Origin: JBFMCT01 sp046565765
Lineage (GTDB): Bacteria; Actinomycetota; Acidimicrobiia; Acidimicrobiales; AC-14
DNA: 64,000 bases
Direction of reading: 5' to 3'
Assembly (NCBI GenBank): GCA_046565765.1
Contig: JBKHXX010000026.1
Coordinates: 12,607 to 76,606, forward strand
Below, one piece after another: positions 14,401-19,147 of this stretch (position 1 is its first letter; each line of letters opens with the position of its first letter). The notes beneath the pieces are model-generated. The model was not told the DNA's origin, did no database searches, and saw nothing but the letters and a program-made list of their open reading frames with translations. The translations under genes were made by a program, and so were the position numbers.

Positions 14401-15503
14401 CGGCCGGCGTCGCCGACTCGCTGGCCAACACCGGCGCCCAGGCCGACGGCGAGGCGGAGTCCGGCCCGAGCGGCATCGCCGAGAACGACGCCGACGCCTT
14501 CACCCTCGGCGGGGACGGCGGGGCGGCAGGGGTCTCCCTGCCTCTCGCCGGCGCCGGTGCCCCGGCCATCAACGTGGTCGTGGCCGGCGTCAACACCGCC
14601 GCCGGCGGCTCGGCCATCGCCACCAGCGAGACCACCGGGGGCAGCGGGGCCGACGGCGAGCTCACCGTCGACACTGACGCCGGTTCCGGCGGCTCGGGCG
14701 ACGCCACGGCGCAGACCTCGTCGTCCAACTCGGGCGACACGGGCCACGCCACGTCGGGTTCGGAGTCCAGCCCCACCACCGCCACCGGCACCACCCCCGG
14801 CACCGGGAGCTCCGGCACCGCCAGCACGTCCGGCGAGTCGGGCACCACGCCGGTCACGGGCAACGCCGACGCCGTCCTGGCCACGTCCCTCGTCGCCGAC
14901 GCCCTCGCCGCCACCACCGGTGGCTCGAGCGCCGGCGCGGTGGGCGGGGCGGCCACGGCCGGTTCCGGCTCGGGTGGCTCGGGCTCCGGCTCGGGCGGCT
15001 CGGGCGGCGGCAGCGGCTCGGGCGGCTCGGGCGGCGGCACCGCCCGGGGCGGCTCCACCCTCGGCGGCGGCTCGGGCGGCGCCCAGTCGCCCACCGCCTC
15101 CGGCGGCGCCCACGCCGACGAGACGTCGGTGGCGTCGGGGGATGCGACTGCTCTCAACAACTCCACGGCGTCGGGGACGTCCCGGGCTACGAACAACTCC
15201 ACCGCTTCGGGCGACGCCATCGCCGACAACGGATCGGTGGCCTCGGGCTGCTCCACGGCGATCAACCACTCCACCGCCTCCGGCGACTGCGGTCCCGGTG
15301 GGAGGACGGTGACCACCACCCCGCCCGTGGGCGGCGGCGGCGTCACCACCACCACCGGCGCCCGCACCGCGGCCGGCGGAGGGGCCCTGGCCCGCACCGG
15401 TATGGACGTCGACGCCATGGCCGAGGCGGCCGCGGCGGCCACGCTCCTCGGTGCCGGTCTACTCGGCCTGAGCCGCAGGAAGCGCAAGCCGCTGGCGGGG
15501 TGA
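1..15503 (+). CDS. Giant repetitive surface protein with LAXTG-type sortase signal (5' partial)
   Basis: The frame is open from position 3, so the true start lies upstream; more than 5160 residues are present. The protein is almost entirely Gly, Ala, Ser, Thr, Asp and Asn. I see very little Lys and Trp, and no Cys except two near the C-terminus. About 22 copies of a unit holding SATNTGDTGNA, runs such as SGDSGDTGDTGDA and ANSGA can be counted. In the first half these alternate with GGAGGTGG and GFGGFGG blocks. The C-terminus has a Gly/Ser linker, four 12-residue STASG repeats with the Cys pair, then LARTG (15387-15401), a hydrophobic helix and RRKRK, which is a sortase sorting signal; LAXTG is the class E type. 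Inference: a wall-anchored fibrous or matrix protein. The Gly-rich part resembles PGRS proteins, but no PE domain can be seen. Function unknown. Confidence 0.85.
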   Translation, partial: GGGAAVGLPGGAGGAGGAGGGGGGAGGAGGAGGAGGAGFGGFGGAGGNGGNGLGGAGGAGGAGVAASGSPTAVGGSSVATGVAHGGAGGASSVTASPTATSGASGASLNQSSATNDGDTGNATSSATASPEGTSGDSGDSGDTGDATSTPTATNDAILGTATATGGAATSGNTGASGDTGDVTVVGIADSFANSGAHASGSSVSGDTGDADNDTDVLALGGVGGDGGVVLATSGNGGAALNVQLGGTGGAGGAGGTGTGGTGGTGGTGGAGTGAAGGAGGTGGAGGGGVAGGAGGAGGAGGTGGAGFGGFGGAGGTGGTGTGGTGGAGGVGGAVSGSPTATGGSSVAVGAANGGAGGSAEVDFGSPTAITGGSGASTSQSSATNNGDTGNATSTAVASPRGTSGDSGDTGDSGDATSTPKATNSGILGTAEATGGAATSGNTGGSGDTGDVAVVGLATSTANSGAISAADSRSGDSGDAANDTLTVVLGGTGGAGGVVVPTSDAGGPAANVMIGGTGGAGGTGGAGVGGTGGTGGAGGAGFGGIGGTGGAGGAGGAALAAAVAPFATANAFGGFGGPGGAGGAGGAGFGGFGGPGGTGGAGVGGTGGAGGAGGAVTGSPTATGGSSVAVGEANGGAGGASRISASPTATSGATGVSTAQSSSTNTGDTGNATSTAVANPSATSGDSGDTGDSGRALSEATATNSAILGDATATAGPANSGGSGDTGDTGDASAVGVANSFASSGANSIADSDSGDSGDALNVFTPVVLGAAGGAGGVVIPTAGPGGAAVNVIVGGTGATGGTGGTGTGGAGGAGGVGGGAFGGFGGAGGAGGEGGDAAAVAAGPFSTANAFGGFGGAGGTGGAGGAGFGGFGGPGGTGGTGTGGTGGIGGAGGAVNVSPTAVGGSSVATGQANGGAGAEVELEIGSPTTISGDTGLSRAQSSATNTGDTGNATSTAVANPSATTGDSGDSGDSGEAVSGATATNTGILGEATAVGAAANSGDSGDTGDTGDATSLGVASSFADSGATSVATSDSGDTGGALNLLDVVLVGGIGGAGGVVLPTSGAGGPAVNVIVGGAGATGGAGGASTGGAGGAGGAGGAAFGGFGGAGGVGGAGGDAAAILAPTAAFGVGNAFGGFGGPGGAGGLGGLGFGGFGGAGGTGGASAGGTGGAGGAGGAVTGSATARGGSSVATGQANGGAGATVDFTGTPWAESGDSGAAIAQSSATNTGDTGNATSSATANPTSTSGDSGDSGDSGPARARTTSSNTGLSITVPGVSTTIPGVGGSSNITGGPANSGDSGDTGDTGDAAAAGTADSTALSGATSSADAESGDSGDAVNLTSLTLIGGTGGDGGLVAPVAGPGGGAINVVVGGTGATGGVGGASTGGVGGPGGAGGAGFGGFGGPGGAGGAGGVGLAVAFAPFGTANAFGGFGGPGGVGGAGAAGFGGFGGPGGTGGASTGGTGGAGGVGGAVNTSPTATGGSSVATGEANGGAGAIASLTSTPTAVSGATGAARAQSSATNTGDTGNASSTATANPSARSGNSGDSGNSGLANSTRGAATSGDSGDTGDTGDAAAVGDATSLANSGALSEAESDSGDSGDAVNDDLLLVAGGTGGDGGVAIPVAGDGGLAANVVIGGTGGTGATGGASTGGAGGAGGLGGAAFGGFGAAGGVGGAGGAAAAVVGPAAAFGVGNAFGGFGGPGGAGAAGGAAFGGFGGGGGTGGASTGGAGGAGGAGGAVSGNPTALGGSSVATGTANGGAGAEADIEATPEATSGDTGEAWAQSSATNTGDTGNAGASATANPTATSGDSGDSGATGTATAPRAAARSGNSGDTGDTGDALVAGSAAAFANSGAASSADADSGDTGDADNLQVLLALGGEGGDGGVAIPIAGDGGLAANLMVGGTGGAGGTGGASTGGAGGAGGLGGAAFGGFGGPGGAGGVGGAAAAAIAAPFGVANAFGGFGGPGGPGGAGGAGFGGFGGAGGTGGASTGGAGGTGGAGGAVTGNPTARGGSSVSVASADGGDGASSTVSADPEATSGDSGASTAQSSATNTGDTGNAGAAAVSSGDATSGDSGDSGRTGNATGATAQAAPAFSGDSGDTGDTGNSVSVGEAEANANSGAYTEAESDSGDTGDAANVVFALALPGDGGDGGVAIPVAGDGGAAVNVLLGGTGGAGATGGASTGGAGGAGGAGGAGFGGFGGAGGVGGAGGDAAVVIGPAAAFGVGNAFGGFGGAGGAGGAGGAGFGGFGGAGGTGGASTGGRGGTGGAGGAASGNPVSTAGSSVAVGTADGGAGADASADVTPVARSGNSGASTAQSSATNTGNTGNAGASATANPSSTSGDSGRSGNTGTASGRGATSGDSGDTGDTGDAASAAEAEANANSGAAVVTDAESGDTGDATNVDIVVAIGADGGDTGAVLPVAGAGGAVLTVIAGATGGAGGAGGAAAGGAGGAGGAGGAGFGGFGGAGGAGGAGGGAAAIVLNPFGVGNSFGGAGGAGGAGGAGGAGFGGFGGPGGTGGAATGGAGGAGGAGGAASGSPVVTAGSGIAVGSSTPGTAGGATITSDPEAVSGDSGEARAQGSATNTGDTGNAIAVATANPESTSGDSGDSGTTGNATASPTATNNSILGTATATGGAATSGDSGDTGNTGDSVALGEATANANSGAFVAADAESGDTGDAANVSFLLAVGADGGDAGLSSTTITPGPSPVTIILPAGGGAGGAGGPAAGGAGGAGGAGAAGFGGAGGGGGAGGAGGAGGVPGGAGGAGGAGGAGAGLGGAGGAGGGTGTGTTGAGGAPGLGGLGLASATVTPGSSVAVGEATGGAGANASITSTPTARSGNSGASTAQASATNTGDTGDATAQATASPSATSGDSGDSGDTGDADSSPSAVNNGILGSAVATSGNATSGDSGDTGDTGDALSVGVANSAANSGAVAQASSLSGDTGDAFNDSTLIAIAGDGGDAGVALPVAGAPGDALNVTIGGGGAAITVTARGGNSVAAGSANGGDGGEADITSTPTATSGDTGDSTAQASATNNGDTGNALATSVSSGSATSGDSGDSGDTGDAVADATAVNTNILGRAVATGGNARSGDSGDSGDTGDAAALGEAASAASSGAVADSVAASGDSGDADNVVTALALGGEGGDGGLVVAVAGDGGDAVNAVLAPANAIVNATATGGSAVAVGQADGGDGGESTVEVTPTATSGDSGAALSQSSATNDGDTGDARAISVGSPTARSGDSGDTGDTGMADANASAANAAILGTATAVNGNATSGNSGDSGDTGDAIAGPGGNATSGDSGDTGDTGDALAEPVAVNAAILGNALATGGNATSGDSGDSGDTGDAVITGPPVVALANSGATASSVSESGDTGDAANDVLALGAGGAGGGGGAVVTVAGAGGDAANIIVAGAVAGATATGGSSVATGQANGGAGGASSLTSSPTATSGNSGPATARGSSTNDGDTGDATATAVGGGSAVSGNSGATGNTGDAGASPAATNIADVLGLSVAVGGNATSGDSGDSGDTGDATAESAAFASANTGADAPVDATSGDTGDADNGLLLISTGGEGGDGGAAIPIAAEGGLAANVIVAGAVAGPVTATGGSAVATGQANGGAGADSTIESDPTATSGDSGEATAQGSATNTGDTGHATATAHSSPSARTGDSGPTGDTGTATSNADAVNDAILGNAASAGGNATSGDSGDSGDTGNAAAVGEAVAIANTGALAPATSQSGDTGVAENLVLAVSLPGDGGDGGVAIPITGEGGDAANVAVTVLNTGAQTARGGSSVATAQVNGAAGGSATITSSPSATSGNSGASTAQSSATNTGDTGNARATATASPSATSGNSGPTGRTGDTETSPVATNGDILGTAIAVGGNATSGDSGDSGDTGDAAAAGFVFAGANTGAVASSDSLSGETGDATNLAALLAVGGLGGNGGVAVPIAAGGGAAANINASVVSTGAQTAAGGSAVATGEGNGGAGGDSDVTTEPEATSGDSGDVTSQSSSTNTGDTGNATAIGVASPIARTGDSGGTGETGNATANGTVDNSAILGASAAVGGNATSGDSGDSGDTGDATAVGVAEVIASSGALSDAIGTSGDTGDAENEVGLVGLAGDGGDGGAVLGIAGPGGPAVNVLAAVVSTGNQTAGGGSTVATGAANGGAGGAVSSTVTPKAESGDSGDVDTQASATNTGDTGNATAAAVANPIAVSGDSGDTGGTGDATASPAAVNGAILGTVLAVGGNATSGDTGDSGDTGDADATAEASASANSGAVAVSDGLSGDTGEADNDILALGVAGDGGAGGATLPLAATGGPAANVAVTVASTGNQSALGGSAVATGQANGGAGGAVSTTATPTATSGDTGGVRTQASSTNSGDTGDATSSATANPAAVSGNSGDTGESGDATAEPIALNDAILGTAVVVGGNATSGDTGDSGDTGDASVAATATSEANSGAASIALGASGNSGGADNDAVILGLAGNGGAGGVAIPLAVAGGPAINATLGGGGALTAAGGSAVAVGQANGGAGGAVTSDATLRATSGNTGNVTVQSSSTNTGDTGNATSAAEASPTAVSGDSGDTGASGSASALPVAHNTAILGTAAAAGGNTTTGDTGDSGDTGDADAASTADSLATSGAHSVGEGVSGASGPATNEVDVLGLGGTGADGGLVLPLAATGGAALNVSLGPVVSATAAGGSSVAVGAANGGSGGGSDQDLDLGAESGATGDVDVQSSATNTGDTGNATSSARANPAAATGASGTTGDTPSVSQDLTVVNPALLGTTIVVGGTITSGDSGDSGDSGGASAAGVADSLANTGAQADGEAESGPSGIAENDADAFTLGGDGGAAGVSLPLAGAGAPAINVVVAGVNTAAGGSAIATSETTGGSGADGELTVDTDAGSGGSGDATAQTSSSNSGDTGHATSGSESSPTTATGTTPGTGSSGTASTSGESGTTPVTGNADAVLATSLVADALAATTGGSSAGAVGGAATAGSGSGGSGSGSGGSGGGSGSGGSGGGTARGGSTLGGGSGGAQSPTASGGAHADETSVASGDATALNNSTASGTSRATNNSTASGDAIADNGSVASGCSTAINHSTASGDCGPGGRTVTTTPPVGGGGVTTTTGARTAAGGGALARTGMDVDAMAEAAAAATLLGAGLLGLSRRKRKPLAG
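8411..14900 (+). repeat. Short-period zone: about 545-nt repeats without the GFGGFGG inserts
   Basis: After about 8.4 kb the Gly-rich inserts disappear and the same motif recurs near 9094, 9643, 10363, 10914, 11459, 12004, 12552, 13098, 13640, 14180 and 14712. Spacing is almost constant at 532-551 nt. The one exception is the 9643-10363 interval (about 720 nt), which holds an extra GDSGDTGDTGDA module. Reading frame is kept throughout. Confidence 0.85.
15126..15293 (+). repeat. 12-residue STASG repeat in the giant protein, with a Cys pair
   Basis: Four 12-residue units begin SVASG or STASG, each with Ala at unit position 9, followed by a partial fifth unit. Two Cys codons (15249-15251 and 15288-15290) lie in the last units. 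The same repeat with the same period and a matching Cys pair is in the next gene. The pattern recalls the beta-roll repeats of YadA-like adhesin heads, but those are 14-residue repeats, so this is only a resemblance. Confidence 0.8.
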
Positions 15504-15534
15504 TCTGTAACACCAACAACACCAACATCATTGG

Positions 15535-15563
15535 TTGACGCAGGAAACAGTCCCAACTAGGTT
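15535..15563 (+). promoter_or_regulatory. Promoter of the 153-residue surface-protein gene
   Basis: A -35 TTGACG (15535-15540) is separated by exactly 17 nt from a -10 TAGGTT (15558-15563), which matches the actinobacterial TANNNT pattern. A purine-rich ribosome-binding site (AAGAAGGAAGGG) ends just before the ATG at 15591. The gene is therefore probably transcribed on its own as well as by readthrough from the giant gene. Confidence 0.6.
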
Positions 15564-15590
15564 GAACCGAACCCAGAAGAAGGAAGGGCG

Positions 15591-16052
15591 ATGATCAGGG
15601 ATACAAGACGAGCGGGAGCATGTCTGCTGGCGCTGAGCAGCGTGGTCGCCATGTTGACCCTGCTGGCGGGTCCGGCGGGCGCCCAGACCAGCGGCGGAGC
15701 GGTCGCAGTCGACGGTTCGGTGGCCAGCGGCTCGGCGCACGCGGCGCGTGAGTCCACCGCATCGGGGGAGTCCACCGCCACCGACGGCTCCACTGCGTCG
15801 GGGTGCTCCACCGCAGACAACGAGTCCACGGCTTCGGGCGACGGCACCTGCCGCCGCACCACGGCCACCACCCGTCCGGTCACCGGCGGGGGCGGCGGCG
15901 GCACCACCGCCCGTCCCGCCGCCACTGCCGGCCGGCTCGCCCTCACCGGCGACTGGTCCACCCCGATGGCCGCGGTGGCCGCCCTGGCCATCGTCCTCGG
16001 CGGGCTGATGGTCGTCGCCGGCTCCGACCGGCGGGCCAAGGTCCGGGGCTAG
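15591..16052 (+). CDS. Small surface protein with 12-residue STASG repeats and LAXTG-type signal
   Basis: 153 residues. An N-terminal signal peptide (hydrophobic stretch to about residue 31, ending AGAQ) is followed by three full STASG-type 12-residue repeats and a Cys pair (codons 15804-15806 and 15849-15851), a Thr/Gly linker, LALTG (15936-15950), a membrane helix and a basic tail. It is a miniature of the C-terminal end of the giant protein just upstream, so the pair probably share a fold and may interact or be cross-linked through disulfides. The LALTG signal fits class E sortase anchoring. The start is fixed by the strong ribosome-binding site. No catalytic domain is visible. Confidence 0.85.
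   Translation: MIRDTRRAGACLLALSSVVAMLTLLAGPAGAQTSGGAVAVDGSVASGSAHAARESTASGESTATDGSTASGCSTADNESTASGDGTCRRTTATTRPVTGGGGGGTTARPAATAGRLALTGDWSTPMAAVAALAIVLGGLMVVAGSDRRAKVRG
15717..15851 (+). repeat. 12-residue STASG repeat in the small companion protein
   Basis: Three complete 12-residue units and a partial fourth, each starting S-[TV]-A-S-G with Ala at position 9. The Cys of the third unit and a Cys at the end match the pair in the upstream giant protein, with 14 rather than 12 residues between them. Confidence 0.8.
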
Positions 16053-16072
16053 CCCCAAGGAAGTTCACGAGC

Positions 16073-16102
16073 GCTCGCCGGCCGCACGCGCGGTCGGCGA
16101 GC
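16073..16102 (+). terminator. GC-rich hairpin after the small surface-protein gene
   Basis: A 13-bp stem (arms 16073-16085 and 16090-16102, one G-U pair) closes a 4-nt loop, 21 nt after the stop codon. There is no T run, which is common for terminators in very GC-rich actinobacteria. It separates the surface-protein pair from the lipoprotein gene. Confidence 0.5.
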
Positions 16103-16154
16103 CTCGTCGCGTCCTGCCCCCAAATCCGGTGCGGTGGGTGCGACACTGAACGCT

Positions 16155-17270
16155 GTGCGGGTCCGCTTCCCTGCTGCCGCTGCCGCGGCCCTCGCCTTCC
16201 TCCTGGTCGCCGCCGCCTGCGCGCCGGGCGGCGGCGGGGACGAGGCCGCCCTCTCCGGCGGCGCGGCCCGAGCCGCGGCCGAGCCGCCGCCGCCCGCTCC
16301 CACCCTCCCGGTCAACGTGACGGTGCCCCAGGGCGCCCCGGTGGAGGCTCCCGCCCTGCCGCTCCAGGGTTGCCCGCCCCCGCCCCGCCCTCCCGGCCAG
16401 GCGCCTCCCCGGCCCCCGTACGTGCCGCCCCGGCTCGTCCCCGAGTCGGAGCTGCCGGCCGCGCTGGACCCAGGCGTGTGGACGGCCAGCCTGGCCCCTC
16501 TCGAGGGCAAGGGGATGTGGCTGTGGAAGTACTTCCAGTCCGAGGGGGGCGACGCCGACGCCATCGTGGCCAAGGCGGCCGCCGCCGGGCTGCGCCAGCT
16601 GTGGGTGCGGGTGGGGGACTCGCGTGACCGGTTCTACGCCAAGGACGTGCTCGACGCCCTCGTCCCCCGGGCCCACAAGGCCGGCATCGCCGTCATCGGC
16701 TGGGGCTTCCCCTACCTCCACGACCCCGTGTTCGACGCCGGCTGGTCGGCCGAGGCCCTGGCCTGGCGCAGCCCCGACGGCCATGCCCTCGACGGCTTCA
16801 GCCCCGACATCGAGCTGGCCAGCGAAGGGGTGGCCATCTCCGAGACCCGGGTGCGGGTCTACCTGGGGCTCGTCCGCCAGGCCGCCGCCGACCGTCTCCT
16901 CGTGGCCACCGTCTACTGGCCCAACGCCACCCGCTGGCCCGACCGCTACCCCTACAAGGCCATCGCCCCCTACGTCGACGCCTTCGCCCCCATGGCCTAC
17001 TGGGGCTGCGTGGAGCCCGGCTCGGTGGCCCAGCAGTCGGTGGAGCGGCTGAAGACGCTGCGCCCCGTCCATGCCATCGGCACCGGCTGGGACGCCACCT
17101 CCGAGGGCGGCCGCACGGCCGCCCCCAGCATCCACGAGACCAACCGCTTCCTCGACGTCTCCCGCCGCGGCGGGGCGCTGGGGGCGTCGTTGTGGGTGTG
17201 GCACCTCATGGGCGAGGAGCAGTGGTCCGCCCTCTCCCTCTTCCCCTGGCCGGTGAACGGGGCTCGCTGA
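16155..17270 (+). CDS. Lipoprotein with glycoside-hydrolase-like barrel, function unknown
   Basis: 371 residues from GTG 16155, chosen because it gives a compact lipoprotein signal peptide with the lipid-attachment Cys at residue 22; a GTG at 16134 is possible. A Pro-rich linker (to about residue 100) precedes a domain that looks like a TIM barrel. It contains a strand with WVRVGD, GIAVIGWGFPY, a GFSPDIELASEG segment with paired acidic residues, and FAPMAYWG near the end, all typical of putative glycoside hydrolase-like proteins. Location: outer face of the membrane. Substrate not predictable. A strong hairpin follows the gene. Confidence 0.7.
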   Translation: MRVRFPAAAAAALAFLLVAAACAPGGGGDEAALSGGAARAAAEPPPPAPTLPVNVTVPQGAPVEAPALPLQGCPPPPRPPGQAPPRPPYVPPRLVPESELPAALDPGVWTASLAPLEGKGMWLWKYFQSEGGDADAIVAKAAAAGLRQLWVRVGDSRDRFYAKDVLDALVPRAHKAGIAVIGWGFPYLHDPVFDAGWSAEALAWRSPDGHALDGFSPDIELASEGVAISETRVRVYLGLVRQAAADRLLVATVYWPNATRWPDRYPYKAIAPYVDAFAPMAYWGCVEPGSVAQQSVERLKTLRPVHAIGTGWDATSEGGRTAAPSIHETNRFLDVSRRGGALGASLWVWHLMGEEQWSALSLFPWPVNGAR

Positions 17271-17277
17271 CAGATCC

Positions 17278-17324
17278 TTTTGGGGCGCCGCAGCCACGTG
17301 GAGCGTGGTCCAGGCGCCCCAAAA
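17278..17324 (+). terminator. Perfect 12-bp inverted repeat, probable terminator
   Basis: TTTTGGGGCGCC (17278-17289) pairs with GGCGCCCCAAAA (17313-17324). The 23-nt loop contains a second small stem (CCACG/CGTGG). The hairpin begins 8 nt after the lipoprotein stop. The A run on one side and T run on the other make it look bidirectional, although the next gene is on the same strand. Confidence 0.6.
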
Positions 17325-17346
17325 CGGTTCGGGTAGGTTGGACGGC

Positions 17347-17775
17347 ATGGCCGACGTGTCGCTGTCCCGAGGGCTGCCCGAGACGGTGCTGCCCCCCGAG
17401 CCGGCCGAGGCCCTGGCCGCCCTGGAGGAGGCCCTGGCCGCCCCTGCCGAACGCCGCCGGGAGGCGGTGGCGGCGGTGGTGGAGCGCTGGCCCCGGTTCC
17501 TCGACGGCTGGGCCCGGCTGGGCCAGCTGGCTCGCGACGAGGTGGAGGCCTACGCCTACTTCCGGGTGGGCTACCACCGTGGCCTCGACACCCTGCGCCA
17601 GAACGGGTGGCGGGGAAGCGGCTACGTCCGCTGGCGCAACCAGACCAACCAGGGCTTCCTGAGGGCCCTGGACGGGCTGCGGGAGGCGGCCGGCGCCATC
17701 GGCGAGTCGGACGAAGAACAGCGCTGCGCCATGTTCCTCCGCCAGCTCGACCCCGACTGGCAGGGAGCGCGGTGA
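17347..17775 (+). CDS. DUF3151 family protein
   Basis: 142 residues from ATG 17347; upstream in-frame GTG 17305 would start inside the terminator hairpin and is rejected. The acidic N-terminus, the helical RWPRFLDGWARLGQLA segment and the block VEAYAYFRVGYHRGLD...WRGSGYVRW are characteristic of DUF3151, a family I know only from actinobacteria and whose function is unknown. Soluble, no signal peptide. The stop codon overlaps the GTG of the acylphosphatase gene, so the two are translated together. Confidence 0.85.
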   Translation: MADVSLSRGLPETVLPPEPAEALAALEEALAAPAERRREAVAAVVERWPRFLDGWARLGQLARDEVEAYAYFRVGYHRGLDTLRQNGWRGSGYVRWRNQTNQGFLRALDGLREAAGAIGESDEEQRCAMFLRQLDPDWQGAR

Positions 17776-18062
17776 GCGAGCAGACGGGCGACGAGGAGGT
17801 CGTCCGCCGCCACCTGGTGGTGAGCGGGCGGGTGCAGGGCGTGTTCTACCGGGAGACCCTGCGGCGGCTGGCCAAGGAGAAGGGTGTGGCCGGCTGGGCC
17901 CGCAACACCCGAGACGGCCTCGACGCCGAGCTGGAGGGCCCCCGCCCGGTCGTAGAGGAGCTGGTCAAGTGGTGCCGCACGGGCCCGCCCCACGCCGTGG
18001 TCATCCATGTGGCCGTCACCGAGATGGAACCGGCAGGGGACACCGACTTCCGCGTACGCTGA
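17772..18062 (+). CDS. acyP: Acylphosphatase
   Basis: 96 residues; hydrolyses acyl phosphates such as carbamoyl phosphate or acetyl phosphate in the cytoplasm. The signature GRVQGVFYR carries the phosphate-binding Arg27, and NTRDG carries the catalytic Asn45. Length is typical of the family. GTG start at 17772 overlaps the preceding stop. Physiological role in bacteria is generally unclear. Confidence 0.92.
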   Translation: MSEQTGDEEVVRRHLVVSGRVQGVFYRETLRRLAKEKGVAGWARNTRDGLDAELEGPRPVVEELVKWCRTGPPHAVVIHVAVTEMEPAGDTDFRVR

Positions 18063-18091
18063 CGCCTCCATTTTCGTTAGGGGGGAGTCGC

Positions 18092-18499
18092 ATGGAAGGA
18101 GCACGCAGGAAGCGCCACCGGTTGGTGACGGCGGTGGCCGGGATGGTGGCCATCGTCGGCCTGGGAGCATGTGGCGGCGGCGGCGACAACGGCGGCGGGG
18201 CAGGGCGGATCGGCGAGCTGACCGCCACGGACATGCTCCGGTTCGACCCGGACGAGTTCGAGGTGCCCTTCGAACAGGAAGTGTCGTTCACGTTCACCAA
18301 CGAGGACAACGAGCGCCACAACTTCACTCTCAGCCACGTCTTCGTCGACCTCGACAACTTCGTCAACGTCGACGTGGAGCCCGACTCGAGCACCGAGGTC
18401 CGCTTCACGGTGCGGGAGCGGCCCCGGGACGGGTTCCTCACGTTCTACTGCCGCTACCACCAGAGCCAGGGCATGTCGGGCCGGATCACCTTGCGGTAA
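18092..18499 (+). CDS. Cupredoxin-domain lipoprotein
   Basis: 135 residues, lipid-attachment Cys27 in GLGAC. A single cupredoxin domain (about 40-135) shows a complete type 1 copper site: His76 (RHNF), Cys120 (FYC), His123 (RYH) and Met128 (GM). It is predicted to be an extracytoplasmic electron carrier on the membrane surface. Its position just before ctaE-qcrCAB suggests it passes electrons between the bc complex and an oxidase, or from an external donor; that is inference. ATG start with GGGGGAG upstream. Confidence 0.85.
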   Translation: MEGARRKRHRLVTAVAGMVAIVGLGACGGGGDNGGGAGRIGELTATDMLRFDPDEFEVPFEQEVSFTFTNEDNERHNFTLSHVFVDLDNFVNVDVEPDSSTEVRFTVRERPRDGFLTFYCRYHQSQGMSGRITLR

Positions 18500-18500
18500 C

Positions 18501-18530
18501 CGCACCGTCGCGACCTCGGTCGCCGGTGCG
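18501..18530 (+). terminator. Hairpin between the cupredoxin and oxidase subunit III genes
   Basis: CGCACCG (18501-18507) pairs with CGGTGCG (18524-18530), and an inner GCGACC/GGTCGC stem follows across a 2-nt bulge. It starts 1 nt after the cupredoxin stop and ends 17 nt before ctaE, so it may terminate or attenuate transcription into the respiratory operon. Confidence 0.5.
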
Positions 18531-18547
18531 CTAGAACGGAGCCCCTG

Positions 18548-19147
18548 GTGGGTTCCACGTCGATTCGTGCGGCTCCCCCGGGCGCCAAGTCCGGGGGACC
18601 GCCGCGTCCGCCCCTCCTCACCGTGGGCACGGTCGTGTGGCTGGCGTCGGAGCTCATGTTCTTCAGCGGCCTGTTCGCCGCCTTCTTCACCCTCCGGGCC
18701 GCCACCCGTGAGCCCTGGCCGCCCGAGGACGTCCACCTCGAGGTCGGGGCGGCCGCCCTGTTCACCGGCCTGCTCGTGCTGTCCAGCGGCACCATGCAGC
18801 TGGCGGTGCGGGCCCTGGAGCGCGACGACCGCGCCGCCTTCCGGCGCTGGGTCCTCGCCACCGTCGTGCTCGCCGTGGCCTTCCTGGCCAACCAGGGGCG
18901 GGAGTGGAGCGAGGCCACCTTCAGCGTGGACGACCACGCCTTCGGGTCCTCGTTCTTCGTGATGACCGGCTTCCACGGCCTCCACGTCACCGGCGGGGTG
19001 GTGGCGATGCTGCTCCTGCTGGGGCGGGCCTCCAGCCCCCGCTTCGGCAAGGCCGACGTGCCCGCCGCCGAGGTCGTGTCCTACTACTGGCACTTCGTCG
19101 ACGTGGTGTGGATCGCCATGTTCGCCACCCTGTTCCTGCTCAAGTGA
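18548..19147 (+). CDS. ctaE: Cytochrome c oxidase subunit III
   Basis: 199 residues, five predicted membrane helices, the short actinobacterial form. Family features: the first helix with WLASELMFFSGLFAAFF, the FHGLHVTGG motif in the fourth helix, and YYWHFVDVVW in the last. It is the non-catalytic third subunit of the aa3 oxidase whose other subunits are encoded about 28 kb away (ctaC, ctaD, ctaF). GTG start. The stop overlaps the GTG of qcrC, the usual ctaE-qcrCAB operon of actinobacteria. Confidence 0.93.
   Translation: MGSTSIRAAPPGAKSGGPPRPPLLTVGTVVWLASELMFFSGLFAAFFTLRAATREPWPPEDVHLEVGAAALFTGLLVLSSGTMQLAVRALERDDRAAFRRWVLATVVLAVAFLANQGREWSEATFSVDDHAFGSSFFVMTGFHGLHVTGGVVAMLLLLGRASSPRFGKADVPAAEVVSYYWHFVDVVWIAMFATLFLLK

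Noticed and set aside
1..15503. CRISPR-like array because of regular spacing
   Set aside because: The repeats are in-frame protein repeats with variable sequence; there are no short identical repeats with unique spacers.
8591..15556. Second very long minus-strand frame (2321 codons) opposite the giant gene
   Set aside because: Same artefact; it would also span the promoter and signal-peptide end of the real gene.
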